Below are positions 17,930-27,668 of a DNA stretch of 44,901 nucleotides, piece by piece. Location: contig CAJUOM010000007.1 of the NCBI GenBank assembly GCA_910588255.1, positions 1 to 44,901 of the forward strand, given 5' to 3'. Position numbers and translations under genes: made by a program. Each line of letters opens with the position of its first letter. The stretch's first letter is position 1. The notes under the pieces are model-generated. The model was not told where the DNA came from, did not search any database, and saw only the letters and a program-made list of their open reading frames with translations. Source of the stretch: an uncultured Alphaproteobacteria bacterium (GTDB taxonomy: Bacteria; Pseudomonadota; Alphaproteobacteria; RUG11792).

Positions 17930-19393
17930 ATGTCAGATTTTAAACGTGCATTAAAAATAAGCAGGAAGAAAAATTTCTCCGATTGGTATCAAGAAGTAAT
18001 TTCTGGAGCTGAATTAGCTGAAAATGCAAGAGTCAGAGGATGCATGGTAATAAAACCTTATGGTTTTGCAATATGGGAAAGAATGCAGCAAGTTCTCGAT
18101 AAAAGATTCAAAGAATTAGGACACCTCAATGCATATTTTCCTATGTTTATTCCTATTGATCTTTTCGAAAAAGAAGCGGAACATGTTGCAGGGTTTGCGA
18201 AAGAAATGGCAATAGTCACTCACCATAGATTAGAGCAAAAAAATGGGAAATTAACGCCAGCTGGGGAACTTGAAACACCTTTGGCAGTCAGGCCGACTTC
18301 TGAATTAATAATCGGAGAATCTATGGCAAGATGGATAAAATCATATAGAGATCTGCCTGTTTTACTCAATCAATGGTGTAATGTTGTGAGATGGGAAATG
18401 AGAACACGTATGTTCTTGAGAACAACAGAATTTCTTTGGCAAGAAGGCCACACGGCTCATGAGACAGAACAAGAAGCAAGAGAAGAAACGATACGTATGC
18501 ATGAAGTATATAATTGGTTTATTTGCGATATATTAAAAATGTTTGCAATTCCTGGGAAAAAACCGGAATATGACAAATTTGCAGGAGCTAAAGATACATA
18601 CACAACAGAAGTAATGTTACAGGATGGGAAAGCCCTTCAAGCAGCAACTAGTCATTATTTAGGGCAAAATTTCTCAAAAGCTGTTGGTATAGAATTTCAG
18701 GGAAGAGATGGAAAACTTCATAATGCACACACGACTTCTTTTGGGCTTTCCACAAGAATAATTGGCGGGCTTATAATGAGCCACTCTGATGACGATGGTT
18801 TAAATTTGCCCTCACAAATAGCTCCTTACCATATTGTAATAATTCCCTTATTAAAATCTGATACTGATTCTGTTTTTAATTATTGCGAAAAAATAAAAAA
18901 CAATTTGCCTAAAGATATTCGAGTGATCATTGATAAAAAAGAAGATTCTCCACAAAATAAAAAATGGAATTATATCAGAAAAGGAGTTCCATTCATTCTT
19001 GAAATTGGAGAAAAAGAAATACAAAATAATTCTGTTTATTTTACAAAAAGAATTTTTATGGAAAAACAAACTTTGAAATTTGATGAATTTATTAACAATA
19101 TCAACAATTTACTAAATGAACATGATACAGAATTAAAAAACCGTAATGACAAACGTTGTCTTGAAAAAATAAACAAATCCATAAACTCTATAGATGAATT
19201 GAAAGATTACTTCAATAAACAAAACGGATTTGTGATGGCAAAATGGGCAGGGTTAGAAACTAATCTTGACAAACTGGAAGAGTTAGCCTTGACAATAAGA
19301 TGTATACCGACAAAACAACCAAATATTTCAGGAAAATGTATACTTTCAGGAAAAGAAACTTCAACAGAAGCTGTTTTTGCAAAAAGTTATTAA
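17930..19393 (+). CDS. proS: Prolyl-tRNA synthetase, archaeal/eukaryotic-like type
   Basis: 487-residue class II synthetase that charges tRNA-Pro. Class II motif 2 is RTTEFLWQEGHTAH, with nearby RPTSELIIGESM, and the TSHYLGQNFSKA and FGLSTRIIGGLIMSHSDDDG segments are typical of the ProRS group found in archaea, eukaryotes and some bacteria. There is no room for the long insertion (editing) domain of standard bacterial ProRS, and a C-terminal extension follows the anticodon-binding domain. Most alphaproteobacteria use a different short bacterial form, so this gene was probably acquired by transfer; that is inference. tRNA-Arg follows after 3 bp. Confidence 0.95.
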   Translation: MSDFKRALKISRKKNFSDWYQEVISGAELAENARVRGCMVIKPYGFAIWERMQQVLDKRFKELGHLNAYFPMFIPIDLFEKEAEHVAGFAKEMAIVTHHRLEQKNGKLTPAGELETPLAVRPTSELIIGESMARWIKSYRDLPVLLNQWCNVVRWEMRTRMFLRTTEFLWQEGHTAHETEQEAREETIRMHEVYNWFICDILKMFAIPGKKPEYDKFAGAKDTYTTEVMLQDGKALQAATSHYLGQNFSKAVGIEFQGRDGKLHNAHTTSFGLSTRIIGGLIMSHSDDDGLNLPSQIAPYHIVIIPLLKSDTDSVFNYCEKIKNNLPKDIRVIIDKKEDSPQNKKWNYIRKGVPFILEIGEKEIQNNSVYFTKRIFMEKQTLKFDEFINNINNLLNEHDTELKNRNDKRCLEKINKSINSIDELKDYFNKQNGFVMAKWAGLETNLDKLEELALTIRCIPTKQPNISGKCILSGKETSTEAVFAKSY

Positions 19394-19396
19394 AAT

Positions 19397-19473
19397 GTGT
19401 CCGTAGCTCAGCTGGATAGAGCGTTTCCCTCCGAAGGAAAAGGTCGTTGGTTCAAATCCAATCGGACACGCCA
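19397..19473 (+). tRNA. tRNA-Arg (anticodon CCG)
   Basis: A complete 77-nt cloverleaf: acceptor GTGTCCG/CGGACAC, D arm GCTC/GAGC, anticodon stem TTTCC/GGAAA with loop CTCCGAA giving anticodon CCG (codon CGG), T arm GTTGG/CCAAT with loop TTCAAAT, discriminator G and an encoded CCA. It starts 3 bp after the proS stop, so it may be processed from a shared transcript. Confidence 0.97.
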
Positions 19474-19570
19474 TAAAATAAACCTTTATACTTTAAGTTA
19501 TTAATTTGAAAATACATAGTTTTTGCGGTATTATCTTATAGGTAATAGAGAGAAATTTGAGATATTCTGT

Positions 19571-20455
19571 ATGGAATCTAAAAATCTAAAGTCATTTCAA
19601 GATATCATCTTTGATCTGCAAAGATACTGGGCTGCTCAAGGATGTGCTATTTTGCAACCATATGACACAGAAGTTGGTGCAGGAACATCACATCATGCGA
19701 CAACTTTAAAGGCATTAGGTTCTGGTTATTGGAATGTGGCTTTTGTGCAACCATGCAGAAGACCAAAAGATGGAAGATATGCTGAAAATCCGAATAGGAC
19801 ACAATATTATTACCAATATCAGGTTATACTAAAACCAGCTCCTTTAAATCCTCAAGAATTATATTTAAAAAGTTTAGAAGCTATAGGATTTGATTTAAAC
19901 TCTCATGATATTAGATTTGTCGAAGATGATTGGGAAAATCCTTCATTGGGAGCAGCAGGTTTAGGCTGGGAAGTTTGGTGTGATGGAATGGAAATTACTC
20001 AATACACATACTTCCAACAAGTGGGAGGTATAACTTGTTCTGTGACTCCTGTTGAAATTACTTATGGATTGGAAAGAATAGCGACATTTATGCAAGGAGT
20101 GGAAAGTCATTTCGAAATAAATTGGAATGGAATGGAAGGAGACAAAAAATTAACTTATGGCGATATTTTAAAAAGATTCGAAAGAGAATTTTCATATTAT
20201 AATTTCGATGTCGCTTCAGTTGATATTCTGTTTTCTCATTTTAATGATTATGAAAAGGAATCCACAAAATTGTTAGCTCACAATTTAATTATGCCGGCTT
20301 ACGAACAGTGTGTTAAAGCAAATCATTGTTTCAATTTATTAGATGCAAGAGGTGTCATTTCTGTGACTGAGAGAGCCGGATTTATTGCAAGGGTCAGAGC
20401 CTTAGCAAAAGCGTGTTGCCAGGCTTGGATAGAATCTTTAGATGAGGGAAAATAA
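19571..20455 (+). CDS. glyQ: Glycyl-tRNA synthetase alpha subunit
   Basis: 294 residues from the ATG at 19571, the start that matches the family (FQDIIFDLQRYWAAQGC follows). A TTG at 19523 would add 16 unlikely residues. It is the catalytic subunit of the bacterial alpha2beta2 glycyl-tRNA synthetase. Signatures are ILQPYDTEVGAGTSHHAT, QPCRRPKDGRYAENPNR, YYQYQVILKP and the C-terminal DARGVISVTERAGFI. One base separates its stop from the glyS ATG, so the two are co-translated. Intact and normal length. Confidence 0.97.
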   Translation: MESKNLKSFQDIIFDLQRYWAAQGCAILQPYDTEVGAGTSHHATTLKALGSGYWNVAFVQPCRRPKDGRYAENPNRTQYYYQYQVILKPAPLNPQELYLKSLEAIGFDLNSHDIRFVEDDWENPSLGAAGLGWEVWCDGMEITQYTYFQQVGGITCSVTPVEITYGLERIATFMQGVESHFEINWNGMEGDKKLTYGDILKRFEREFSYYNFDVASVDILFSHFNDYEKESTKLLAHNLIMPAYEQCVKANHCFNLLDARGVISVTERAGFIARVRALAKACCQAWIESLDEGK

Positions 20456-20456
20456 T

Positions 20457-22472
20457 ATGCAGCAAGAATTATTATTAGAGTTTTTTTCAGAAGAAATTCC
20501 TGCAAGATTGCAAAAGAAAGCTATGTCGGATGCAAAAGAAATTTTTGCAAAGATATTAAAAAACCATGGCGCTCAATTTTCTGAAGTTGAAACTTTTATT
20601 TCCCCAAGAAGATTAACTATAAAAGTTTCATATCTTTCAAGAAGAACAAAAAATTTGTCTGAAGAAAAACGAGGACCAAAAGTTTCTGCTCCTGAAAAAG
20701 CAATATCTGGATTTTTGAAATCTAATGGAAAACAAAAAGAAGATTTAATAGAAAAAGATGGGTATTATTATCTTATTATTGAAACTAAAGGTGTTGAATT
20801 GGTGTCTATAATTTCCAACTTAATTGAAGAATTTATAGAATCAATGCCTTGGAAAAAATCAATGAGATGGTATCTGGAAAATGAAAAAACATTAAGCGCA
20901 TTTTGGATTCGTCCTATAAGATCGATCCTCTGCATATACAGCGAAAATTTTGTAAACACATACATAAAATCAGTAGGACTTAATACTTGTGATTATACTT
21001 ATGGACACAGATTTTTATCCTCTGAAAAAATAAGGGTTTTTGATTTTGAGGATTATAAAGCCAAACTTGAAAAAAATTATGTAATTTTAGATTTTTCAAA
21101 AAAGAGAAATTATATAGAACGGGAATTAGTTCAAAAAGCAGCAGCGTTGGGGCTTTGTTTTCATATGGACGATGAACTTTTAGATGAAGTTGCCGGATTA
21201 GTTGAATATCCTTTTATTCATATTGGTATAATAGATGAACAGTTCATGAAATTACCATCAATAGTTTTGTCAACTTCTATGAAAGTACATCAAAAATATT
21301 TCACCTTGACTTATTCAGATTGCATAATTGCACCATTCTTTGGAACTGTGACAAATATTCCCGGAACAGAAATAATGTATCAAGGGTTGGATAGAGTTTT
21401 AAGAGCGAGATTAAGTGATGCAGTATTCTTCTATAAAGAAGATACAGAAGTTACACTTGAAGCTTTTACCCAGAGACTTTCCAATGTGATATTTCATGAA
21501 AAACTAGGTTCTATGGCTCAAAAAGTCGACAGAATGATGTCAATCGCAGATACGAAAGATGAACACAGAGCTGTTGCACTTTGTAAAGCTGATTTATTAA
21601 CCCAAATGGTTGGAGAGTTTCCAGAACTACAAGGATATATGGGATCAATATATGCAAAAGTTCAAGATGAATCCCCAGAAGTTTGTGTTGCCATACGTGA
21701 GCATTATAAACCACTCGGAGCTAACGATAGCTTGCCTGAAACAAGAGCGGGGGCAAGAATTGCTTTTTTCGATAAAATTGATACCCTTGTTGGATTCCTA
21801 GGAATAGGAATTTATCCTACCGGTTCAAAAGATCCATTTGCATTGAGAAGAGCTGCATTATCTATTGTCAGATTAATTTGCGATTCACCTGAAGATCTCT
21901 TGGCTGGAGAATCTTTATCTTGGTATATTGAAACATTAGTTAATTCTTATTCAGAACAAGGAATAGCACTCAATTCCGAAACATTGACAGAAGTTGAAAA
22001 TTTCATCATTGAAAGATTGAAAGTCTATATGGCAGATAAACTTAAAATAGATTGGGGTATTATTGATTCTGCTATAAACTCTTTCGATTCACTAGATTTC
22101 AATTATAAAGAAGCCATAGAGAAAGCTCAAAATCTATTGAAACTATCAAAACTTCCGGAATACCAAAGCATTAAAGAAGCTTATAAAAGAGCAAAAGGTG
22201 TCATATCTAATTCAAATATCGAGTTACTTAACTCTGTTAGAGATTTGAAATTTAAAGATGAACATATGACAAAATTACAGAGTTTGATATTAAAAATGGA
22301 AACATCAGAAGATATAGATCTTGAGCTTCTATCAAACACATCTCTCTCTTTGTTAAGTTCTTGTGACAATGTTTTGATAAACGATCCTGATACGAATATC
22401 CGTGAACAAAATCTCAAATTGTTTAATAAATATATATATATAGTCAAACAAAATATCGGATCAGTTGATTGA
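20457..22472 (+). CDS. glyS: Glycyl-tRNA synthetase beta subunit
   Basis: 671 residues from ATG 20457, which has GAGGG 8 nt upstream; an in-frame ATG at 20442 is less likely. The beta subunit binds tRNA-Gly. Family signatures are LLLEFFSEEIPARLQ at the N-terminus, FISPRRLTIKV, VAGLVEYPFIHIG, SMKVHQKYF, RVLRARLSDAVFFYKED, RMMSIADTKDEHRAVALCKADLLTQMVGEFPELQG (residues around 370), YPTGSKDPFALRRAALSIVRL and a DALR-like C-terminus. It ends the proS-tRNA-glyQS cluster. No clear terminator follows directly. Confidence 0.97.
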   Translation: MQQELLLEFFSEEIPARLQKKAMSDAKEIFAKILKNHGAQFSEVETFISPRRLTIKVSYLSRRTKNLSEEKRGPKVSAPEKAISGFLKSNGKQKEDLIEKDGYYYLIIETKGVELVSIISNLIEEFIESMPWKKSMRWYLENEKTLSAFWIRPIRSILCIYSENFVNTYIKSVGLNTCDYTYGHRFLSSEKIRVFDFEDYKAKLEKNYVILDFSKKRNYIERELVQKAAALGLCFHMDDELLDEVAGLVEYPFIHIGIIDEQFMKLPSIVLSTSMKVHQKYFTLTYSDCIIAPFFGTVTNIPGTEIMYQGLDRVLRARLSDAVFFYKEDTEVTLEAFTQRLSNVIFHEKLGSMAQKVDRMMSIADTKDEHRAVALCKADLLTQMVGEFPELQGYMGSIYAKVQDESPEVCVAIREHYKPLGANDSLPETRAGARIAFFDKIDTLVGFLGIGIYPTGSKDPFALRRAALSIVRLICDSPEDLLAGESLSWYIETLVNSYSEQGIALNSETLTEVENFIIERLKVYMADKLKIDWGIIDSAINSFDSLDFNYKEAIEKAQNLLKLSKLPEYQSIKEAYKRAKGVISNSNIELLNSVRDLKFKDEHMTKLQSLILKMETSEDIDLELLSNTSLSLLSSCDNVLINDPDTNIREQNLKLFNKYIYIVKQNIGSVD

Positions 22473-22849
22473 ATTTTAATAAGGAAACTTTGAAAATGGT
22501 TTGCTTTTGTTTAAAGTTCTCCTTTTAGTAACTTGTTTAAAAACGTTTACTTTTACCTTTCTGTAATCTAAAGACAACACCCGAGTAAAATTGTGTATAG
22601 GAAGCTTTCTTATATTATTCAAATTATATTTACTAAAATTTCTTTCAAATTATGGTTTAATGTACCAAAATTACGGGACAATTTTTCTCCAGAATTACAA
22701 ACTAATTTATAAAATATATTTGAAATTTCAAGATCTTCCTCTATAGAAACGGCACAAAAACAATACCAATTAAACACGGAGCTCAATCCATATACTTCCA
22801 TAATCTCTCAATAAAACACTTCTTATAATATCCGAAAAATGTTGGTGAG

Positions 22850-22867
22850 AGAGAGATCTTCCTCTCT
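22850..22867 (+). terminator. AG/CT hairpin in the intergenic desert
   Basis: AGAGAG and CTCTCT flank a 6-nt loop, followed on plus by TTTATATTTTT. It resembles the hairpin at 16882-16910. No intact gene ends just before it; it may mark the end of a lost gene. Between 22473 and here there is only a doubtful 60-codon minus-strand frame (22619-22801). Confidence 0.3.
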
Positions 22868-22872
22868 TTATA

Positions 22873-23150
22873 TTTTTACATTATATAATCTGGTATTTTC
22901 ACATACCTATCCAAATTATTTAAATCTAAAACTTCAACTATTCTCCCTAACGAATACTGCTTTATACACTCAAAATATATTTTTACTATATTAAGTGCAT
23001 TTTCAAAACATTTATTCCAGAAAATCAAAATCCTGCTTGGGTACTTATTCACATAATTATTAGAAACAACATATTTTTATCAAAAATATAACGATATTTA
23101 CGTAAAGATTCCTTTACCATTAATTTATGAAAATTTGATGATGTATCTAC
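22873..23150 (-). pseudogene. Decayed gene remnant, C-terminal part
   Basis: From the minus strand the end of a protein can be read: SSNFHKLMVKESLRKYRYIF, one frameshift near 23078, then NKYPSRILIFWNKCFENALN, and finally VEVLDLNNLDRYVKIPDYIM before TAA at 22873. Further upstream the frames close. No family is recognised. The adjoining plus strand (about 23290-23345) carries a piece resembling PDLHNIL from the other decayed locus at 16938. The 22473-23799 interval holds no intact gene. Confidence 0.4.
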
Positions 23151-23459
23151 TCAAATCTAGGAAAATTTTATAGAGCTATTATTTTTAACACAAAAACACC
23201 AAATGAATTGTAACATAATTAAGGATTTTATATATCTATTCTTGTCTTACAGTATATTTTTTAATTTTTGTTAAAAACACAATTTTTCTTCTATCTTATC
23301 TCTATTTTCCAGATTTACACAATATATTGGATGGTTGTTTGTTCTTTATACAAATTATTCTTAGAAAATTTAAATCCTTAATACTCAAATTTCATTTTAT
23401 TAAACCGAGCTATAATATATATTTTAGTAGATGTAAATCACTGTTGTTTATGTGAAGAC

Positions 23460-23491
23460 AAGATAATCCAATAAAATTATTGGATTATCTT
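23460..23491. terminator. Perfect 32-bp palindromic hairpin
   Basis: AAGATAATCCAATAA (23460-23474) and its exact reverse complement (23477-23491) flank 2 nt, followed by TT. It fits a bidirectional AT-rich terminator left between decayed genes. A 92-codon frame that follows (23480-23758) does not look protein-like. Confidence 0.4.
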
Positions 23492-23799
23492 TTGGAAAAT
23501 AACTTTTATTTATTGTTTTGGTCTAATAATAACTTTGTATTATATCCATTAGGTAAGAGGTCTCTTACATCTTGTTGCCCCATATACTCAGTATCTATTC
23601 TACCCGGGCTATCCAATCCTGTAATTTTTCTCTACAACAACCACTTTCAATCAATGAAGATTAATTGGTATAATAAGCTGAAATCTTTTCATTCAGACTT
23701 TCAGAAAAGTCAAAACCATCGGTTTCTTTTAATCTTTTTAAATTCCACACCATTCTGAGTTGCTTTCTTTATCACAGAGAAATACTTCTTCAAAAAATT

Positions 23800-24308
23800 C
23801 TAAACCTTCAAGCTTATGGTCTTTTTCAGCAAAAGCTTCATTAACTCAAGTTTTTCTTTTAATGAAATTTCTGGTCTGTCATTGAACCAAGCCGAAATTG
23901 CGTTAAGATAAAAGTAATCTCCAACCAAATTTCTCATCAAATGATATTTTTCAGAATCATTCATTAGTTTATCAGCAGAAAGACCCCGAAAAATATTAGA
24001 AATTTTATCTACTGATAAAAAAGGATTTATCCGCTCTTCTTGTGATAACCTTAATTTCCAGTTAGCTATTTCTTCTCTTGTAAAAATCAAACGTATTAAT
24101 TCTTTTTGTTTAGAGAAGTCAAGATTCCTAAAAGTACCAGGTATCATTTTTTTAACTGGCTCAAAGGATCATTTTGAACTACATATGCAGATTTATGGGG
24201 CATTCCTCTTAATTCATTTCGCTACAGATCAGAATCTGCTGAAGAAGCATTACTGATTGCGGTTCCAAATAAAGGAATCAAGCTTAACGTTAACAAAGTT
24301 TTTTTCAT
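23800..24308 (-). pseudogene. Secreted protein pseudogene (nonsense plus frameshift)
   Basis: Starting at ATG 24308, after an AGGTG ribosome site, comes a clear signal peptide (MKKTLLTLSLIPLFGTAISNASS). Codon 29 is TAG (24222-24224); the frame then continues as RNELRGMPHKSAYVVQ to LSQLKK. There, within an A-run, a shift of one base leads into the 115-codon frame 23800-24147 (MIPGTFRNLDFSKQKEL onward). The remaining body is helical and charged with no known domain. Two independent lesions argue for true decay rather than one sequencing slip. A remnant secreted or effector protein, function unknown. Confidence 0.7.
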
Positions 24309-24517
24309 TCTTTTTCACCTATAATAAAAACAAAAAACTTCTATTTATAGAATATCAAAAAAAATTTTTTTTGTGTGTGTCAACTATATTATACTGTATA
24401 ATGTATAAATTACTTATCAAAAAACTATATTTATTTATAAGGGACAGATCCCGTTTCCTTATCAGGATAGCTGCCTTTTAATGCTCTTTATGTATATGAA
24501 CAATATTGGAGATTGCC

Positions 24518-26386
24518 TTAATAATCACAGTTATAACAATTGTTAACAACGAATTTCTTTTGATAGTTAAACAATGCCCTTATCACATGTTTGACATAAA
24601 TTCTTGTTTCTTTTATCGGAATAAGTTCTATCAAATCCAAAGGCTTTATATTATTCAAATTTGAAATGCTTTTTTGAAATTTTGCCAGATTTCCTTCGCC
24701 ACAATTATAAGCTGCAACCGAATAAATCAAATTTCCGTGATATTTTTTTAATAACCTGTTAAGAATAGACGCACCTAATGTTATATTTTTCTGTTTATCA
24801 AAAAGTGATACTTTCGTATAAAATTTCAATCTTTTCATTTCATAATTTGCTGTTGAAGGCATAATTTGCATTAAACCAATAGCTCCCGCAGAACTTTTCG
24901 CATTTTGATTAAAATTACTCTCTCTATGGATTATAGAATGAATCAAGGCCAGAAAACATAAATTTGGATTTATTTTCCTTACACAGTTTGTGTCAGTTTG
25001 ATTTAAAATCTTATAAGCTTTATTATTTGTGAAATAGTGTTGACGTTTTGAATTTTCAGAAATTAACATTTCAATTTCCTTATTTGCAGTTGCGATATTC
25101 ATTAATAAAACCTTTTCATCAGGATCGTCAATTTCATCAATTAATTGTTTATAAAAATATTCTGACATCGATTTGTCTTTTATGTTTAGCAAGACTTGAA
25201 CCAATTCCCGATTATAGAACGTGATTTCCCTATCACTTGGAATAATAAGTTCATTATTCTGATTAAAAGATTTATTAATTATTGAAAAATGTTTTTGAGA
25301 AATCCGTTTGATGCGTTCTTTTGCTAAGTAGCCATAGAAAGTTGAGAAATACCTTTCCGCTTTTTTATAAAAATCAAAAGCTAAGAGAACATCTCCCCTT
25401 GAATAATAAACTTCTGCCAACCAAAAAGCATTTTTGCTTATCCTTATTGAATTTATCGAGTTGTCATAGGCTTTTTTGAAATGCTTTTCAGCTTTCTTCA
25501 TATCTGCAAAAAACCTGTAAGATATGTAACCCAACAACCATTCTGCTTTTGCAATTTTTTCATTTTTTTGATTTGTATTTGATATATTATATAGTTTCAT
25601 TACATCATATGCGAGTTTTGGATTACCTTTTCGTAAGACGTTGAAAGCAATATGCCGTCTTTGATTAAAAAATGAAGTTTCATATTTTTGTTCGTCTCTG
25701 TTTGATAAAGTTAAAATAGACGCGGCTTCATTATTTTTGTTCTTATCTATCAGATTTTGAATTATTGCATACTTCTGGTCAATATTCGTTATATTATCGA
25801 TTGAAATATTAGCCGTTTTACTTGAAAAATAATTTTTTAAAAAATTAGAAATATATCCTGATATATCATTGTTTACTAAGTTTCTTAAAGCTTTTAATTG
25901 ACTTGTTTGTTTAAGCCCAATTAGATATTTTACTTTTCTGGCATCATCAAGAGGTGTTAAATAATCAGAAAACTCAGATCTATAATCCGAAATAAATTCT
26001 GGTGATAAATTTTGAAAAATCCAAGTTTGTTTTATATACTCTGCTGCTTTTTCAGGATCGAGTTTTATTAAACGTTTCATATAGGCTTTTAATCCGTTTC
26101 CGGTTTTTGGCGTATACCTTTTAAACCAAGTTAAAATCATAGAATCAGAAATCGAATCATTGATATTATTTTCAGCAATTTTAACTAATTCTTCAAAAAG
26201 TGGCCAATGAGGATTGTTATAGAAAAAAGCAAATACATTTTTGGCGTCTTTAGGATTATTAACTGCTATTTTCCATTTTTCATATTTCGTTGCAATTTTA
26301 TCTGCTTTTGCGAAGATACAATTCTGAAAAATTGTAAAAAATAAAAAAAGTACGATTGATTTTTTTAATCCGAAGAGATATAACAT
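24518..26386 (-). CDS. slt: Soluble lytic murein transglycosylase
   Basis: 622 residues. An N-terminal signal sequence (to about residue 25, NCIFAKAD) precedes a long alpha-superhelical U/TPR-like domain (residues about 30-460). The C-terminal SLT domain has the catalytic glutamate in HRESNFNQNAKSSAGAIGLM, then MPSTA, NITLGASILNRLL and SVAAYNCGEG. It cleaves glycan strands in the periplasm to make 1,6-anhydro-muropeptides. Complete for the Slt70 architecture. Transcribed away from dapA across only 30 bp, so the two promoters must overlap. Confidence 0.93.
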   Translation of the reverse strand: MLYLFGLKKSIVLFLFFTIFQNCIFAKADKIATKYEKWKIAVNNPKDAKNVFAFFYNNPHWPLFEELVKIAENNINDSISDSMILTWFKRYTPKTGNGLKAYMKRLIKLDPEKAAEYIKQTWIFQNLSPEFISDYRSEFSDYLTPLDDARKVKYLIGLKQTSQLKALRNLVNNDISGYISNFLKNYFSSKTANISIDNITNIDQKYAIIQNLIDKNKNNEAASILTLSNRDEQKYETSFFNQRRHIAFNVLRKGNPKLAYDVMKLYNISNTNQKNEKIAKAEWLLGYISYRFFADMKKAEKHFKKAYDNSINSIRISKNAFWLAEVYYSRGDVLLAFDFYKKAERYFSTFYGYLAKERIKRISQKHFSIINKSFNQNNELIIPSDREITFYNRELVQVLLNIKDKSMSEYFYKQLIDEIDDPDEKVLLMNIATANKEIEMLISENSKRQHYFTNNKAYKILNQTDTNCVRKINPNLCFLALIHSIIHRESNFNQNAKSSAGAIGLMQIMPSTANYEMKRLKFYTKVSLFDKQKNITLGASILNRLLKKYHGNLIYSVAAYNCGEGNLAKFQKSISNLNNIKPLDLIELIPIKETRIYVKHVIRALFNYQKKFVVNNCYNCDY

Positions 26387-26401
26387 AAATAAGTTATATT
26401 T

Positions 26402-26407
26402 TATAAT
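26402..26407 (+). promoter_or_regulatory. -10 box close to the dapA start
   Basis: A perfect TATAAT ending 9 nt before the dapA ATG; transcription would begin at or 1-2 nt before the ATG, giving a nearly leaderless message. The -35 match is poor (TATAAC), so support is limited. Confidence 0.35.
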
Positions 26408-26416
26408 TATAAAAAC

Positions 26417-27280
26417 ATGTTCTCTAATTCTATAGTCGCACTTGTAACGCCTTTTCGCAATAGTCTTATTGATTATGATGCTTTAGAAAAAATTATAAAT
26501 TGGCAAATTTCATTAGGAACAGATGCTGTATTAGTTTGCGGATCAACTGGTGAAGGCCTCTTACTTTCAATGGAAGAACGTGAAGAAATCATAAAAAAAT
26601 CTATAGAATTTTCAAACAAAAGAGTTCCTATTATTGTCGGATGCAGTTCATGTTGTACTCAAGATGCGATAAATTTAACAAAACAAGCTGAAGATCTTGG
26701 AGCTGATGGAGTTTTACTCATTGCCCCATATTATGTGAAACCAACTCAAAGCGGCATTATTCGGCATTTTGAAAAAGTTCATGAAACAACGAACATTTCT
26801 ATTATCGCTTACAACAACCCAGGAAGATGCGCTGTTGATATGTCTTGTGAAACTGTTGTTGAATTGTCGAAAATGGAACGTATAGTCGCATTAAAAGATT
26901 CTAATACGGATTTATCCAGAATATTTTTCATAAAATCGCAATCTCCTGATTTTATCATGCTTTCCGGTGATGATCCGAGTTTCCCAGGATATCTAGCTCA
27001 TGGAGGTGATGGATGTATTTCCGTTACCGCAAATATCGCGCCAAAATTAGTGAAAAATCTCATAGAAGCATGGAAAAAACGAGATATAAATCGAATGAAA
27101 GAAATAGGAATGAAGCTGGCTCCTCTAAGTTCTGCTTTATTTAAAGAGCCAAATCCAATACCTGTTAAATATGCTTTATACAAAATGGCTTTTATGAATA
27201 ACGAACTGAGACTACCTTTAACTCCGGTATCTGAAAACACTATGAAAATTTTAGATGAAGTATTAGAAAATATAATTTAA
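26417..27280 (+). CDS. dapA: 4-hydroxy-tetrahydrodipicolinate synthase
   Basis: 287-residue TIM-barrel Schiff-base aldolase that condenses pyruvate with aspartate semialdehyde, the first step toward lysine and DAP. Visible signatures are VALVTPF, CGSTGEG (usually GTTGE), GADGVLLIAPYY, AYNNPGR with the catalytic Tyr, and the Schiff-base lysine in IVALKDSN. Length is normal. The start codon is only 30 bp from the divergent slt start. Confidence 0.96.
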   Translation: MFSNSIVALVTPFRNSLIDYDALEKIINWQISLGTDAVLVCGSTGEGLLLSMEEREEIIKKSIEFSNKRVPIIVGCSSCCTQDAINLTKQAEDLGADGVLLIAPYYVKPTQSGIIRHFEKVHETTNISIIAYNNPGRCAVDMSCETVVELSKMERIVALKDSNTDLSRIFFIKSQSPDFIMLSGDDPSFPGYLAHGGDGCISVTANIAPKLVKNLIEAWKKRDINRMKEIGMKLAPLSSALFKEPNPIPVKYALYKMAFMNNELRLPLTPVSENTMKILDEVLENII

Positions 27281-27361
27281 GGAATGTTTTTGAAATAATA
27301 GATTGAATAAATTATGCATTTGCGATATTATATTTTAAACAACTTATTAAGGTAATTTTTT

Positions 27362-27649
27362 ATGAAATATTTATATTTTTTACGAATAACATTATGTATG
27401 TTGCCATTTAACGCTTCTGCAATGGATATACAATAAATGAATATGAATTTGCCACTGATCCGAATTTAAATAGAAGGATTCATGCTAATCTTGATTTGAT
27501 AGAGTCGGCTTTCGGTTGGACTAATGATCCCGAACTAAATACAAACGCTTATAATGAATTGTTAGCCAAGGGGGTTTACAGAAGCAGAATTATCTGAAGC
27601 TCGAAATAGCTTGATAACACTTATAAAAAGCATATCAAAAAACAACTAA
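27362..27649 (+). pseudogene. Small secreted protein pseudogene (two frameshifts)
   Basis: ATG 27362, with AAGGT upstream, begins a signal peptide (MKYLYFLRITLCMLPFNASA), but the frame stops after 24 codons at TAA. Shifted by one base, NEYEFATDPNLNRRIHANLD continues to NELLAKG; there a run of five Gs causes a second shift into FTEAELSEARNSLITLIKSI and the stop at 27647-27649. The restored product would be about 95 residues. The residual small helical protein has no recognised family. It sits convergent to lptD. Confidence 0.65.
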
Positions 27650-27668
27650 TTTATTTTAGGTATAGAAT

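Noticed and set aside
22619..22801. 60-codon minus-strand frame
   Set aside because: Contains a few plausible residues but no clear ribosome site or homology; left as part of the decayed interval.
23480..23758. 92-codon plus-strand frame
   Set aside because: It begins inside a perfect hairpin, has no ribosome site and its composition is not protein-like.
24257..24481. 74-codon plus-strand frame
   Set aside because: Overlaps the signal-peptide end of the pseudogene on the other strand and is dominated by AT-rich noise.
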